DNA from: a virus
Reading direction: 5' to 3' (one strand)
DNA length: 64,000 nucleotides
IMG/VR virus record: IMGVR_UViG_3300023178_000023
Coordinates: 24,390-88,389 of that record
Shown piece after piece: positions 9,901 through 20,500 of this stretch. The notes under the pieces were generated by a model. The model was not told the DNA's origin. It did no database searches and worked only from the letters and a program-made list of their open reading frames with translations. Within the stretch, counting starts at the first letter, position 1. Each line of letters begins with the position of its first letter. The position numbers and the translations under genes were made by a program.

Positions 9901-12813
9901 GGATTTGTGGCTGGTTTGGATCAAGTTGGAGAGTATGCTCTTCACACAGATTTTGGATATGCCAGAACAGATGATGTCGATGAAATTCTATCAAATAGCT
10001 TAACAAATAATGAATTGACTTTAGATTTTTGGTATTTTAGAAAATCAACATCCATAACTGATTTAAATTCTCCTGGCTCATCAATATTTTCTTTCAATGT
10101 TGAAGATGGTGGAGATCAAAAAACAATTCTTTGGCAAAAAACAGACGGAACACTTTTATTAGAAGATAGTCTTGGAAATCAATTAACAACTGCACAATTA
10201 GAATTTGGAAAATGGCATCATATCGCTGTTTATTTTAGCGACAATGCAACTACAATATATGTTGATGGAAAAAAAGAAGATACTATTGCGTCCACAAACA
10301 TGCTTGAATATACTACAGGTACTAATTTTTATGTCGGCGCTAGACAAGACGCTGGACCAGACTATGTAATACTTGATTATACTTTAGGTTTCTTTGGTAG
10401 TATGAGATTTACCAAAGGACAGAGATATGAGGAACAACCAATTAATGGGGATGGTAATATTTTAGTTGAAGATTTGGGAACAGAAAACGCATTATCTGGA
10501 AATGGACTAAATCCAATATATGTAAATCCAGTTCCAAGTTATAGAAATATTAGAAATTCAGTAAAATTGACAAACTCCTTTGTTGCAACAGAAGGACAAA
10601 CTGTATATGCATTAGATTATGACTCAACACAACAGATTGTAATTACTATCAATGATTCTCCAACAACCGCATTTTCTGCGACAGATGGATATGAAATTAC
10701 TTTTGATAGTGGTTTGACTGCTGGTGATGTTGTAGTTATTTCTTCATATTCTGTTATAAATGATGATCTTGAATATATCATTTACGATTCAAATAATGCA
10801 GTTGCTGCGAATACGATCCTTCTAAGAAGAATGGATTCTGATGGAATCTATTCGTCATATCAACTTCCAGATGGACATTCATTGAGAATAAAATATTCTG
10901 CGCGGCCACCGGCGGGAGTAAGCAAAACAAGACTTATTACTGGTGGTAGTAATTATATTCGTTATTTGTATGGTTATGTAAAAGACAAAACTATGGATTA
11001 TAATTCAATTGGTGATGGCGCATTTTTCTTAGGCAAAGGAAAAACTGTTGGCGGGATTAGTAAAATCAATATTTATGAAAGCAATATTCAAGATCAGTAT
11101 GATGGGTTTGGAGTTGGTTACGATACACCACCGACTCTAGACCTATCTCAACTTGGAGATGGTACTGCACAAGTAAATGTTTTGACAGGGCCGGTTTGTG
11201 TTAGAGAAGGACAATATATTAATGATGAAGGTTTCTTATCGGCAGATAATAGAATAACTGACAGTTATTTGTGGCAAGATTATTCATATGTTATCAAAGT
11301 TGGTAGATATATTGATGAGTGGAGAAAAATCGTTAAGAAAGTAGTTCATCCGGCCGGACTAATGATGTTTGGTGAATACTCAATTACTACCACGGCGGAA
11401 TTGAGAAAGACTGCAAATGCAGCATGGAGTCAATTGATATATGAGATTATCAAAAATATCAACTTAAAAGTCAGAAATATGGATGGTTTGGGAAGATGGA
11501 CATATGGATCTTCATTTCCAATGAACACCAATGACTTAAATTCTTATGGGTATAAAATTGTCTATGATAATAGACAACCAACAATAAACAGCACGATTGA
11601 TGGATTGTATCAGGGCGTGGGTACTGGAGAGGTATCTGATGATACAATTGGAGCAGCCACAGTTGACACGGGTTCTGGTAGATATGCACTTTTAGATGAA
11701 AATCAAGATGATGCATACCAATGGAATGTTGTAAAATATATTGCATTGAACTACAAAGATGCGTTTGGAAAAGATTATGAAAATTATTACGAATCAGAAC
11801 TTATTGGAAATACAGTAACTGTATATGATTTGTCTGATACTGAAATTACAAATGATGAATACATAAACACACGTCCTTGGGCGAAATATCAAATCACTTC
11901 AATTGAATTTGATGATGATGCTGAAGATAGAATAGTCACATTTACTGTGAAATATTTGAAACATTATAAAAATATTCCAACACTTTCCCCAGAAAACAAA
12001 GTAGAATTCAGATGGGATAATATCTTTAGAGGAAATGTGGACAGAATGAACAACTATTGGGTCGGTTCTACTCTAGATGGTGCCAATCCAAGAGATGAAA
12101 AAATGATCATAAATATTTCTGGAAGATATAATAATAACAAAGAAGGAGATGTGCCTACTTTACATACAACCTATCGTTCTCTAGAAAGATTTAAATTCTA
12201 CTTTACAGCATATTATCCTTGGCAAAATCTAGCAGCACTGTTGTTTAGTCCACAGAGAGAAATGGAAGCTTCCCCATACTGGAATAGAAGAAAATTAATT
12301 CAAGGCAATCAACTCACTCATGTTCCAAGACGGCCTACAGAATTTAATATGTGGTATTTCTTGCCAGTTGAGGTTGCTGGAGATTATGATTGGATTGCAA
12401 ATACGGATGGAACTGACCATCAATGGACTAATACTAGAATTTCTGAAATTACAGAAAAATCGGATAGAAAATATAGAGCAGTTCTAGATTCACATTTAGA
12501 TTTGAATCCTGTATATTTGGTAATGAGTGAAGAAAATCCTAATTCTAGTACTAGAAAAAGAATGGGCCCTACTAATTTATCAGTAGAAAGAGCTAAATTC
12601 AATGAAAAAACTCAGATGATAGATTATAATGTAGACAGAATTGATTATAACGAAAATGAGTTGTATATGAACACATTTGGAAAATATATCGTTCCCGGCG
12701 GGTTACATAATAAAACTAATTTTGCTTCTGAATCGAGCATAATAAAATTCCGTTCAGAACCAACCACATTGGAAGAATTGAATAATATGATAAGTTCAAC
12801 TATGATTGACTAA
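6949..12813 (+). CDS. 7: giant gp7-like baseplate wedge protein with embedded ConA/LamG-like domain
   Basis: 1954 residues, almost twice T4 gp7 (1032). The N-terminus (YIRQQLPYYISSDEDYGKFV, then ELYYEWLSQP) is the start typical of gp7-like proteins in marine T4-like phages, and the gene sits between gp6 and gp8 as gene 7 does in T4. The C-terminal ~500 residues are non-repetitive and rich in aromatics (FYFTAYYPWQNLAALLFSPQ, TEFNMWYFLPVE), probably the wedge core. The middle is filled with small beta domains with recurring 'GSGY..G..(L/F)TI.G' motifs (for example residues ~760-980). A concanavalin A/LamG-like domain lies at about 1019-1163 (LTLDFWYFRKS, then GKWHHIAVYFSDNATTIYVDGK). The added domains are likely surface-exposed modules. 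gp7 identity rests on N-terminus and synteny. No obvious promoter precedes it; it follows gp6 by 2 bases. Confidence 0.72.
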   Translation: MSSNIKDISNYIRQQLPYYISSDEDYGKFVRFLELYYEWLSQPSNVSDVTGKIIDYTDLDQTLDLFVSMFKSELADSFPNITRIKGIEFSNENTENNTQSATITTSDQNFFADGSNHTFKLNYFNPLYYLGNPDDNSKVVEIKVFTNLAGSARGTDSSLDGVLDFLTSPDVDPNGSAGSYNLLVENTDYVLIDNTIKFIDINGDPEAPTNNDLIKVRFYIESILQTTGTADSEDDVKKIVSDASIKKTSYTNQKNFLKFMKDFYQSKGTEPSYKFLFRSIFNEDIDIYYPKNNLFKLSNNVWDSTRSLRAIPYSPSKVTDPKVETPYRIKGKTSNATATVEYYNDVTIGSYSVREYFITNISGDFTNKEKIEILQTNNTTYEEELYVCVVGFDIIEPGQNYPRNRPLTSYVSDAGSGTGFSAMIQHTTMGSLDEIEIIGSGSNYITGEQIDFAETGSLGSGALGEVSEIDSVTTDYEVVFNQNPESLEYPVLSFDISLSGDIYPSNSTNTIVSIENIDSKTNDVLILYDYENLIRDRRVYQNGMSFHGFLLDKKSNTIAYRHKASLMPVENPLDTVVNTNFGEVTDTRIRQDLDIRVDSVDANGGITSASVITPAANPTSIFPNIIQLTNQTAVLNNGLGFGASFDVVVENNTITSLTLNADDNSQLYSINDIVKIDGSTFRPDGESINDDVFIKITAVAGGVVVTDIESDAYTTTSVNGTGAVWDIDTTQATYPKLISVLLSDADSNGNPSPTSGYEVGDSFTIPGSVINGTDGEHDLTIEVTEVDNNGRIHSFQTLGRPQGGQISSFTQENFPTLPDAKHEFYNPTFVANNPNGGPVGVGLKFSVNVDGSSYSVINPFGVSRGSGYEVGTTLTINGELLGGTTGVNDLVIRIDDVVDNIRDGEFISGQVKELSVVSGTAVNKTTYRNVSVQNGKGRGARFDVAVNSGTYSITIPAGKEGTGYSIDQTLTIPGQVLGAQWIKDGFVAGLDQVGEYALHTDFGYARTDDVDEILSNSLTNNELTLDFWYFRKSTSITDLNSPGSSIFSFNVEDGGDQKTILWQKTDGTLLLEDSLGNQLTTAQLEFGKWHHIAVYFSDNATTIYVDGKKEDTIASTNMLEYTTGTNFYVGARQDAGPDYVILDYTLGFFGSMRFTKGQRYEEQPINGDGNILVEDLGTENALSGNGLNPIYVNPVPSYRNIRNSVKLTNSFVATEGQTVYALDYDSTQQIVITINDSPTTAFSATDGYEITFDSGLTAGDVVVISSYSVINDDLEYIIYDSNNAVAANTILLRRMDSDGIYSSYQLPDGHSLRIKYSARPPAGVSKTRLITGGSNYIRYLYGYVKDKTMDYNSIGDGAFFLGKGKTVGGISKINIYESNIQDQYDGFGVGYDTPPTLDLSQLGDGTAQVNVLTGPVCVREGQYINDEGFLSADNRITDSYLWQDYSYVIKVGRYIDEWRKIVKKVVHPAGLMMFGEYSITTTAELRKTANAAWSQLIYEIIKNINLKVRNMDGLGRWTYGSSFPMNTNDLNSYGYKIVYDNRQPTINSTIDGLYQGVGTGEVSDDTIGAATVDTGSGRYALLDENQDDAYQWNVVKYIALNYKDAFGKDYENYYESELIGNTVTVYDLSDTEITNDEYINTRPWAKYQITSIEFDDDAEDRIVTFTVKYLKHYKNIPTLSPENKVEFRWDNIFRGNVDRMNNYWVGSTLDGANPRDEKMIINISGRYNNNKEGDVPTLHTTYRSLERFKFYFTAYYPWQNLAALLFSPQREMEASPYWNRRKLIQGNQLTHVPRRPTEFNMWYFLPVEVAGDYDWIANTDGTDHQWTNTRISEITEKSDRKYRAVLDSHLDLNPVYLVMSEENPNSSTRKRMGPTNLSVERAKFNEKTQMIDYNVDRIDYNENELYMNTFGKYIVPGGLHNKTNFASESSIIKFRSEPTTLEELNNMISSTMID

Positions 12814-12820
12814 AAAAGAT

Positions 12821-12828
12821 TATAAATA
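12821..12828 (+). promoter_or_regulatory. T4-type late promoter box upstream of gp8-like gene
   Basis: A perfect TATAAATA octamer lies in the 48-base gap between the gp7- and gp8-like genes, 33 bases before the ATG. This is the T4 late promoter -10 consensus, read by host polymerase carrying the gp55-type sigma and gp33/gp45 co-activators. Those factors are not encoded in this window. Confidence 0.8.
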
Positions 12829-12861
12829 GTAAAAACTTACAAAGACTTAAAAGGTAAAAAA

Positions 12862-14532
12862 ATGGCAGCAATTATCACAAACAAATTGAGGATTTTCAAC
12901 GCACAAGAATTCCTACAATCAATAAACCGTTCTTCTCCTGTCTGGACAACTAATAGAGCATATTCTGCTGGGGATTCTGTAGTAAATAACAGAAACCTTT
13001 TCATTGCAGTCTCTAATGGAACTTCTGCAGCAACAGGAACAGGGCCTACGCCATCTTCTCTTACAGATGGTACTGTAACATGGGTACATCAAGGTCTTGC
13101 AGTATATAACAATCTGTATATGTCAGTTGCAAGACACACTCCTTGGGTGAATGATGCAAATCCTCCAACTCCACAAGATTCTATTGGATATGGTTATTCA
13201 GTAAATGCAGATGCGATTGCAATGAAAAAGATCAATTATGCTGATATGACTCTCGCTATTCCAAGAATTAATTGGACTTCTGGAAGAGTTTATACAATGT
13301 TTGAACACGATTCCCCAGAAGAAATCATTCCAAACAATTATGTAATTACTGATTCTGGAAATCAATACAATGTCTACAAATGTATTAGTAACCAAAGATA
13401 TATTGACGATTCAGTTGGTGTTCAAGCTGTCGCATCTACTGTCAAACCTACTTCTACTTCTACTACTTCATTTGAGACAACTTCAGACGGATATGTGTGG
13501 AAGTATATGTATTCTATTGAACTTTCAAAGGCCTTAAAGTTTTTGACTAAAGACTATATTCCAGTCGATTCTGTTTTATATGAACCCGTTGATACTACTA
13601 GTGCAGAGTATGTACAGTGGCAAATTCAACAAAATGCGGCATCAGTTGATGGAGAAATTGAATTTATTAAAATTGAACCAAACGAACCAGGCGGCGCTGT
13701 CTCTGGTGGTGCTGGTTATCATCCAAATATTAATAAAACTGGTGTAACTTTAAGTGGAAATACTCTAAGTATTACAAATTTACCAAACAATTCTCTTGAT
13801 TATACAGGATATTTTGTAGTTGATTTAGGTAATAACGAACAGTTTGAAATCACAGAATGGAATGTAACTGGAACAACTGCTAATGTTACGGTCAATGGAA
13901 CATTTACTGGTGGTGCAGACAGAAATATTATTGTTGCCCCAGGCGTATCTATTGCTGGTAATGGTTCTGGTTTCTCTGCATATGGTCTTGTAACTATTGA
14001 CAAAATTTCAGAAATGAGAATTACCGCTCAAGGTGCAAATTGGAGCGCAGTTGATAGTGCAACTATTGATACTGTAAATGTTCCAGCATTTGGCGGTGAT
14101 GGAAATCCAAATGTAAATGCGTGTAAAATCAAACCTATTATTTCTCCAGATTTTGGTCATGGTTATAATGCCATTGAAGAGCTTGCTGGATATTATGTCA
14201 TGATTTCAATGAGATTAGAATATGATGAACAATCCACAAGAAATAACAGTTTGGGTAATAGTGAAACCAAAGTAATGTTCCCTGTTTCTGGAGATGAAGC
14301 ACAATTCAGACAAATTGCTGTTGTTGCAGACCCACTAGAAGCAACCACAGACAATCCACCAGCTACGGAAGAATCTTATAGGGGCCCACAACACCCAGAT
14401 TTTGGTACAGCAGACGAAGAACCTTTTGACATATTGACAGGTTCTGGTAAAGTACTTTATACAGAAAACAGACAGCCGGTTGCCAGAGCAATCGACCAAA
14501 TTGAAGATATTAAAATAGTATTCGAATTCTAA
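12862..14532 (+). CDS. 8: gp8-like baseplate wedge protein with chitin-binding-like insert
   Basis: 556 residues (T4 gp8 is 334). The fold is recognisable from NKLRIFNAQEFLQSI at the start, NNLYMSVARHTPWVNDANPPTP, the TLAIPRINWTSGRVYTMFEH segment and the downstream YVWKYMYSI motif, all standard in gp8 of T4-like phages. Two insertions enlarge it. Residues ~25-80 have a carbohydrate-binding (CBM5/12-like) look: Trp, 'YSAGDSVVNNRNLFIAVSNG', then 'GTVTWVHQG'. A beta-rich stretch at ~275-400 is rich in Gly, Asn and Thr. gp8 is an intermediate wedge protein that binds gp7 and gp10. The gene has its own late promoter and a purine-rich leader (AAAAGGTAAAAAAATG). Confidence 0.85.
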   Translation: MAAIITNKLRIFNAQEFLQSINRSSPVWTTNRAYSAGDSVVNNRNLFIAVSNGTSAATGTGPTPSSLTDGTVTWVHQGLAVYNNLYMSVARHTPWVNDANPPTPQDSIGYGYSVNADAIAMKKINYADMTLAIPRINWTSGRVYTMFEHDSPEEIIPNNYVITDSGNQYNVYKCISNQRYIDDSVGVQAVASTVKPTSTSTTSFETTSDGYVWKYMYSIELSKALKFLTKDYIPVDSVLYEPVDTTSAEYVQWQIQQNAASVDGEIEFIKIEPNEPGGAVSGGAGYHPNINKTGVTLSGNTLSITNLPNNSLDYTGYFVVDLGNNEQFEITEWNVTGTTANVTVNGTFTGGADRNIIVAPGVSIAGNGSGFSAYGLVTIDKISEMRITAQGANWSAVDSATIDTVNVPAFGGDGNPNVNACKIKPIISPDFGHGYNAIEELAGYYVMISMRLEYDEQSTRNNSLGNSETKVMFPVSGDEAQFRQIAVVADPLEATTDNPPATEESYRGPQHPDFGTADEEPFDILTGSGKVLYTENRQPVARAIDQIEDIKIVFEF

Positions 14533-14553
14533 TTAATTTGAGAGAAGAAAAAC

Positions 14554-17500
14554 ATGGCCTTAAATCTTAATGTAGCTCCTTATTTTGATGATTATGATGT
14601 AAATAAGGGGTACTTAAAAATACTCTTCAAACCTGGCAATTCTGTTCAAGCCAGAGAAATGACGCAACTTCAGACAATACTGCAAAATCAAATTGCCAAT
14701 CTATCTGATCATTTCTTTAAAGAAGGTTCTTTGGTAATTCCTGGCCAAGCAGCTCTTGATTTGAAAGCAAATTATGTAAAAGTAGAACTTGGTGGAACTC
14801 TCTCTACTGCAAATGGATTTGTAGGAAAAATTGTTCAGGGTAAAAGCACAGGAATTAGGGCATTAGTTGTAAATTATGCAGATGCTGTTGATTTAAATAA
14901 TGATGATGTTATCGATGGTTCTAATGATGAGTTAACTACCCTATATGTTAAATATTTAGATAGCACAACTTCAGGAAACACAACATTCTCTGATGGCACA
15001 ACAGTAAATATTTTAGAAAATGGAACAGCAAATTTTACAATAAATGGCCAAACTGTATCTTTAGCAGAAGGACAAACTTCCACCTTTGTGGAAGGAGAAG
15101 AACTTGTTACAACAACCGACGATGGTGTAAACTTAACTTGTACCGTTCAAAATAATTCTCAAGTTTTAAATCCTATTGGAATTGGTTCTCTCGCATTTAT
15201 CGAAGAGGGAGTTTACTATATTGGTGGTAAATTAGTAAGAGTCGCATCACAAAGTATTATTCTAGACAAATATAATAACAAACCATCATATAGAATTGGA
15301 TTGGAAATTTCTGAAAGTATTGTATCTCATAATGACGATACTAGTTTATTGGATAATTCTTTAGGAACTACAAACTTTAATTCTCCTGGCGCCGACAGAT
15401 ATAAAATTCAACTCACTCTTACCAAACGAGATTATGATGTTATTGACACAAATAATTTTGTAGAATTGATAGCAGTTAAAGATGGGTATATTAATAGTTA
15501 TGTTCAAAATACAGACTATTCTGTTTTAATGAAAACATTAGCAAGAAGAACATATGACGCGGATGGAGATTTTACAATTCGTCCATTCAAATTAGATATC
15601 AGAGAATATTATAAAGAAAATAATAATGGTGGTGTGTTTTCAATGTCAGATTTTGAATTTGACACAGAAGTTGCTGCAAGACAGTTTGCATTTGATTGGG
15701 GATTTAGTGATGACATTGGATGGGTGATCAACGGCCAAGGTCAGGCGCATACTATTTCTTCTATTGACAGATTAAATTATCCAGAACAAAATTTAGATGA
15801 AACTGGTTTAAAATATTATCCGGCAAATAACCATGAAAATCTTATGGTTGCAATTAGAGACAAATTAGCCATTGGGGTAGAATCTGGGAAGGCTTATATT
15901 AAAGGATATGAAATTGAACGCAAACCTTCTTCAAGACAAGGAAAATATATTGTATTTGATAAATCTAGAAGCAATTATCAAATAAACAACAAATATATGC
16001 CTGTGAATTTAGGAGCATTTGTTTATACCAGCGACTCCAAAGGTTTATTTAAAATAGACGAAGAAGTAAAATTGGTAAATGTTCATATTTCTAACTCAGG
16101 CCTTACAAAATTTATAAGTGTAAATGAGAATGTTGATGAATCGGAATCGAACTATTTAACAACTATTACATATGATGAAGATGATACATTTTATCAAGGT
16201 GGCGGAACTGCATTAGGAACGAATATATATGGAACTGATGTTATTGCAACTGCAAAAGTAAAGGCAGTTGAATATTTTGCAGATTCATCTTCTGATGCAA
16301 AGAAAAATAATTATTTACAATCTAGCTATCGTCCAACAACAGATGTTGAAAAAAGTAAAGAATCTGCAATCTATAAAGTATATTTATATGATATAGAGTA
16401 TGAAACAAATCCTAGAACATCACAACCCTATAATATGTCTAATGCTCGGTCTATTGTTTCTTCTGCTGAGCAGACTCCAGCGGGAATTGGTACTCCAATT
16501 TATGAAAATGGTGCCAATATTCTTACGCAATTGCAGTTGACAGATGTTCAAGGCGGATTCACCTACAAAAGTATGATATATGATAAATTTAATGTGAACT
16601 TTAGAGGAATTAACTATTATTACAATTCGATTTATTCAATTATGTTGGTTAAACCTTTAAACTCTGGAAATATTGCCAGTGGGGCCGAGGGTACAGGTGT
16701 TTTACCTTCTGCAACTTTTAATATAAATGAAGTTATTCAAGAAGCAATACCATCCACTGATGTTGCAAGTGTTAATGTAAATTCTTGGAATGGGTCTCAA
16801 ACCGCTGATGTTGGAAATGTTTCTGCAAGAATTTTTAGTAAAGCAGTTCTTCATAATACAAATGGTTCTAGTATTATTCCAATCGGACATGATTGGGTAC
16901 AAACTGCTAGAAGTATTGACCCTATAAGTGGTATTGCTTCTATTGATACACAATATTCAGTTATAAAAAGATTTGATAATGTAAGCACATCTCCCACGAC
17001 AGGAAATGTAACACTTACAATAACTGAATCTGATGCTTTTTTTGAAAATATTCCAAGTAAATATTTCATTTTTTCTTCCGCAACAACTACACAAAATAAT
17101 GGAAACATTGGATTTACTTCTAATTTTTCATTTTCTACGGATTTAAGAACAGTAACATTCAATGTTTCTGGTGATACCATTGCAAATGGTTCTGCCGGGC
17201 TTGTTGTATATGCACCAGTTAAGAAAACTTCTGCTAAAGAAAAAACAAAAACACTTGTAAAAAATTATGTTGAATTGCCGCTTACTTTGTTAAATGCTTC
17301 TGGAGCAACCATAACTCCAGTAGACTATAACAATAGTCTTAGTTTTGAAGATAATGATTCATCAGGAACATATGGTGTAGATATTTTAAAGACAAATAGC
17401 AGTAATGCTACTGGAACTGTAAATCCGACTTTTGCTGTTGGTGCGAATTTAGATATGAGTTTGAGTTTATCAACTTTGCAACTGCAAAAATCAGACATTA

Positions 17501-20500
17501 GAGAATTGGTAAAACTTTATGATACATGTAATGTTAACAATGTTGCATATAGAGTTGATGTTGTGTCTGATACTAAAAAATATATTCATGAAATGACAGC
17601 AGATGATTTTGCTTTTGCAAGGAGTGCATATGAATTTTATGAACAAACAGGACAATCTCCATTCAATGTAAATTTGGACAATAATATTGTTACTAGTTTA
17701 GTTGACCTTGCAAATGCATTAACTATTAGTGAAATTGAAAATCCGTTTAAAATTCAGATGGAAACCGCCTGGGCCGCCGGTCAGTTGATCACAAATCCAA
17801 CTGATGTTCCTGTTAAAATTAATGATATAACAGATAGATATGATTTATTTGACGGCCAAAAACCATCAATTATTCAGTTAGGAGAATTAAATTTAAAATC
17901 TGGAAGTTTACCCTGCGGAGGCCGTCCAATTGTTGTGTATAATTACTACAATCACGGCATAGGTGATTATGCGTCCGTAGATTCATATGTAGATGGATAT
18001 TCGACTATAGGTTATTATCAAAATTCTCGTTTATCAGATGTTATCGATTTCCGTCCAGCAGTTTCGTATCAACAGCTAACAGGATATCCTATAGGAGAGG
18101 GAGTTGTTTCTGATTCGACTGACTATCCAATTCATAATACCGCAATTAGTGCTGATATTAGAATATATCTTGCTAGAAAGGATAAACTATATATTGACAA
18201 ATTAGGAAGAGTGAGAGTTAAATATGGTTCTCCTAGCGAAGACCCTTCAATGCCAGAAGATGCAGCCGATGGCATGGTAATTTACGAAATAAACACCGAT
18301 CCATATACAATAAGTCCAAAAGCTCTTACTGTTAAAATGAGAGATAATAAAAAATATAGCATGAAAGACATTGGTAAACTAGAAAAAAGAATTGAAAATC
18401 TTGAATATTATACATCTCTCAATCTTTTAGAAAAAGACACTATGGATCTCGCAGTGAGAGATGAAAACGGAAATGATCGATTCAAAAATGGATTTATTGT
18501 TGATAGATTTGTAGATCATACAGTTGGTGATGTTTTTGATCCAGATTATAAAGTTTCAATTAGTAAATCTGAAGGCGTTTTGCGGCCGTTCTTTACTGAA
18601 AAAAATGTTAACATGTCAATTAATGCAGCTGCATCTGATGGATATGCAATAAAAGAACAAAAACTGTATTTGCCATATACAAGCGAATATCTAATCACAC
18701 AAGAAAAATCTTCAAAAACTGTGAATGTTAATCCTTTTGCTATTTTCACATTTAGAGGAAGTGTTGCTCTATTTCCGTCTACTGATGAATGGAAAGTAAC
18801 AAATCAGGCTCCAGATATTGTAACTGATAGAAGAGAAGAGTATGAAAATATTTTTGGAGCGCTTCTTCCTGAAGATGGAGTTCTAGGCACAATTTGGAAC
18901 GAATGGGAACAAAACTGGACAGGAGAGAGTTCAGATTCTACATCCAGCACACGAAGAGTGAATAGAAGTAATGCAACTTCTTCAGTTATTTCTGGTGGAA
19001 GAACATCTGGTGGCATTAGAAACGAAACAACTACAATTACGACTACTACACTCACTGGACAACAAACAAGAACTGGTACTACAAATATAGTTCAGTTGCG
19101 CGATAATACAGAAACCGTAGGACAAAGAATACTTAGTACTGAAATTATTCCGTTTATGAGAGCAAGAGATGTTTATTTTAGTGCTGATAGATTGAAACCA
19201 AATACAAGACTATATCAATATTTTGATGGAGTAGACGTTTCTCAGTATTGTAAATCTTCTACTTTAGTAACAATTAATGACATTCCTTCAGCAACTGCTA
19301 CATGGAGAAAAACCAACCCAAGTATTGTGAGAGATAATATGGGGTTTGTTTTTATTAGAGGTGGATCTAGTGGAACAAATGCAAGAGTTTTTGATATTAA
19401 TTATTTGACTTCTAGCAGTTTGCGGTTTCATTTACACCCAGACGCAACAACTGGATTTATAAGTGGAGAAAATATATTCATTGTCTATCCTGATCCAGAA
19501 GCATCTGGGGGGGAGAGAATTAGAAATGCTGGAAGCTGGCCTACCCTCAGTTCAAATATTATTGCTGGTGGAGATCTTGTCAAATCAGATGGTGCTGGAT
19601 TTGTTTCTGGTACTTTTTCTATTCCAAATAATGATGATCTCAGATTCAAGACTGGAGAAAGAGTTTTCAAGCTTTCTGACCAACCTAACAATGCACAGGA
19701 TGTAGATACGGAAGCGCAGACAACCTATGTTGCCTCAGGTGTCATTGAAACTGTTGCTGATCAAATTGTTCTAACAAGAATGCCAGACTTTCAAACACAA
19801 AGCGCAGAAGAATCCGAAGCAATTACTTCAGTAGAGGTAAATACAGTTGTTACTGCTGGAAACTGGTATGACCCTCTTGCACAGACTATTATGATTAATC
19901 AAGACGGTGGCTGTTTTATTACAGCAGTAGAACTATTTTTCTCTACAAAGGATGATAGTAAACCAGTTACTGTTCAGGTTAGACAAACTGTAAATGGATA
20001 TCCAGGCCCTAAAATTTTAGGACAATCTGTAGTATATCCAGAAAATGTGTCCATATCAGATAATGGTGTTCTTCCGACTGAATTTGTATTTCCATCTCCT
20101 ATCTATGTGCAAGACGAAACAGAATATTGTATTGTAATTCTTGCAGATACACAAGGATATCGTTGCCACGTTGCTAGAATGGGAGAACAATCTTTAGATG
20201 GAAGTGGAACTATTTCTCAGCAACCTTATGCGGGAGTATTCTTTAAATCACAAAATGCTTCAACTTGGACAGCAGATCAAATGGAAGATTTGAAGTTTAG
20301 AGTATCAAGAGCTAAGTTTGACACTTTAGCAAATTCTGAAATTTATCTTCAAAACACAGAATTAGATGATATGGGTAATGACCTTTGGTCAGAAAACTTT
20401 AAATCAAATTCAATGAAAGTTGCTGCTGGAGATACTAAAGTAACATTCTTTGTTTCGGATACAAGTGGTATGGTCCCGACAAGTGTTTGGAGATCTAATG

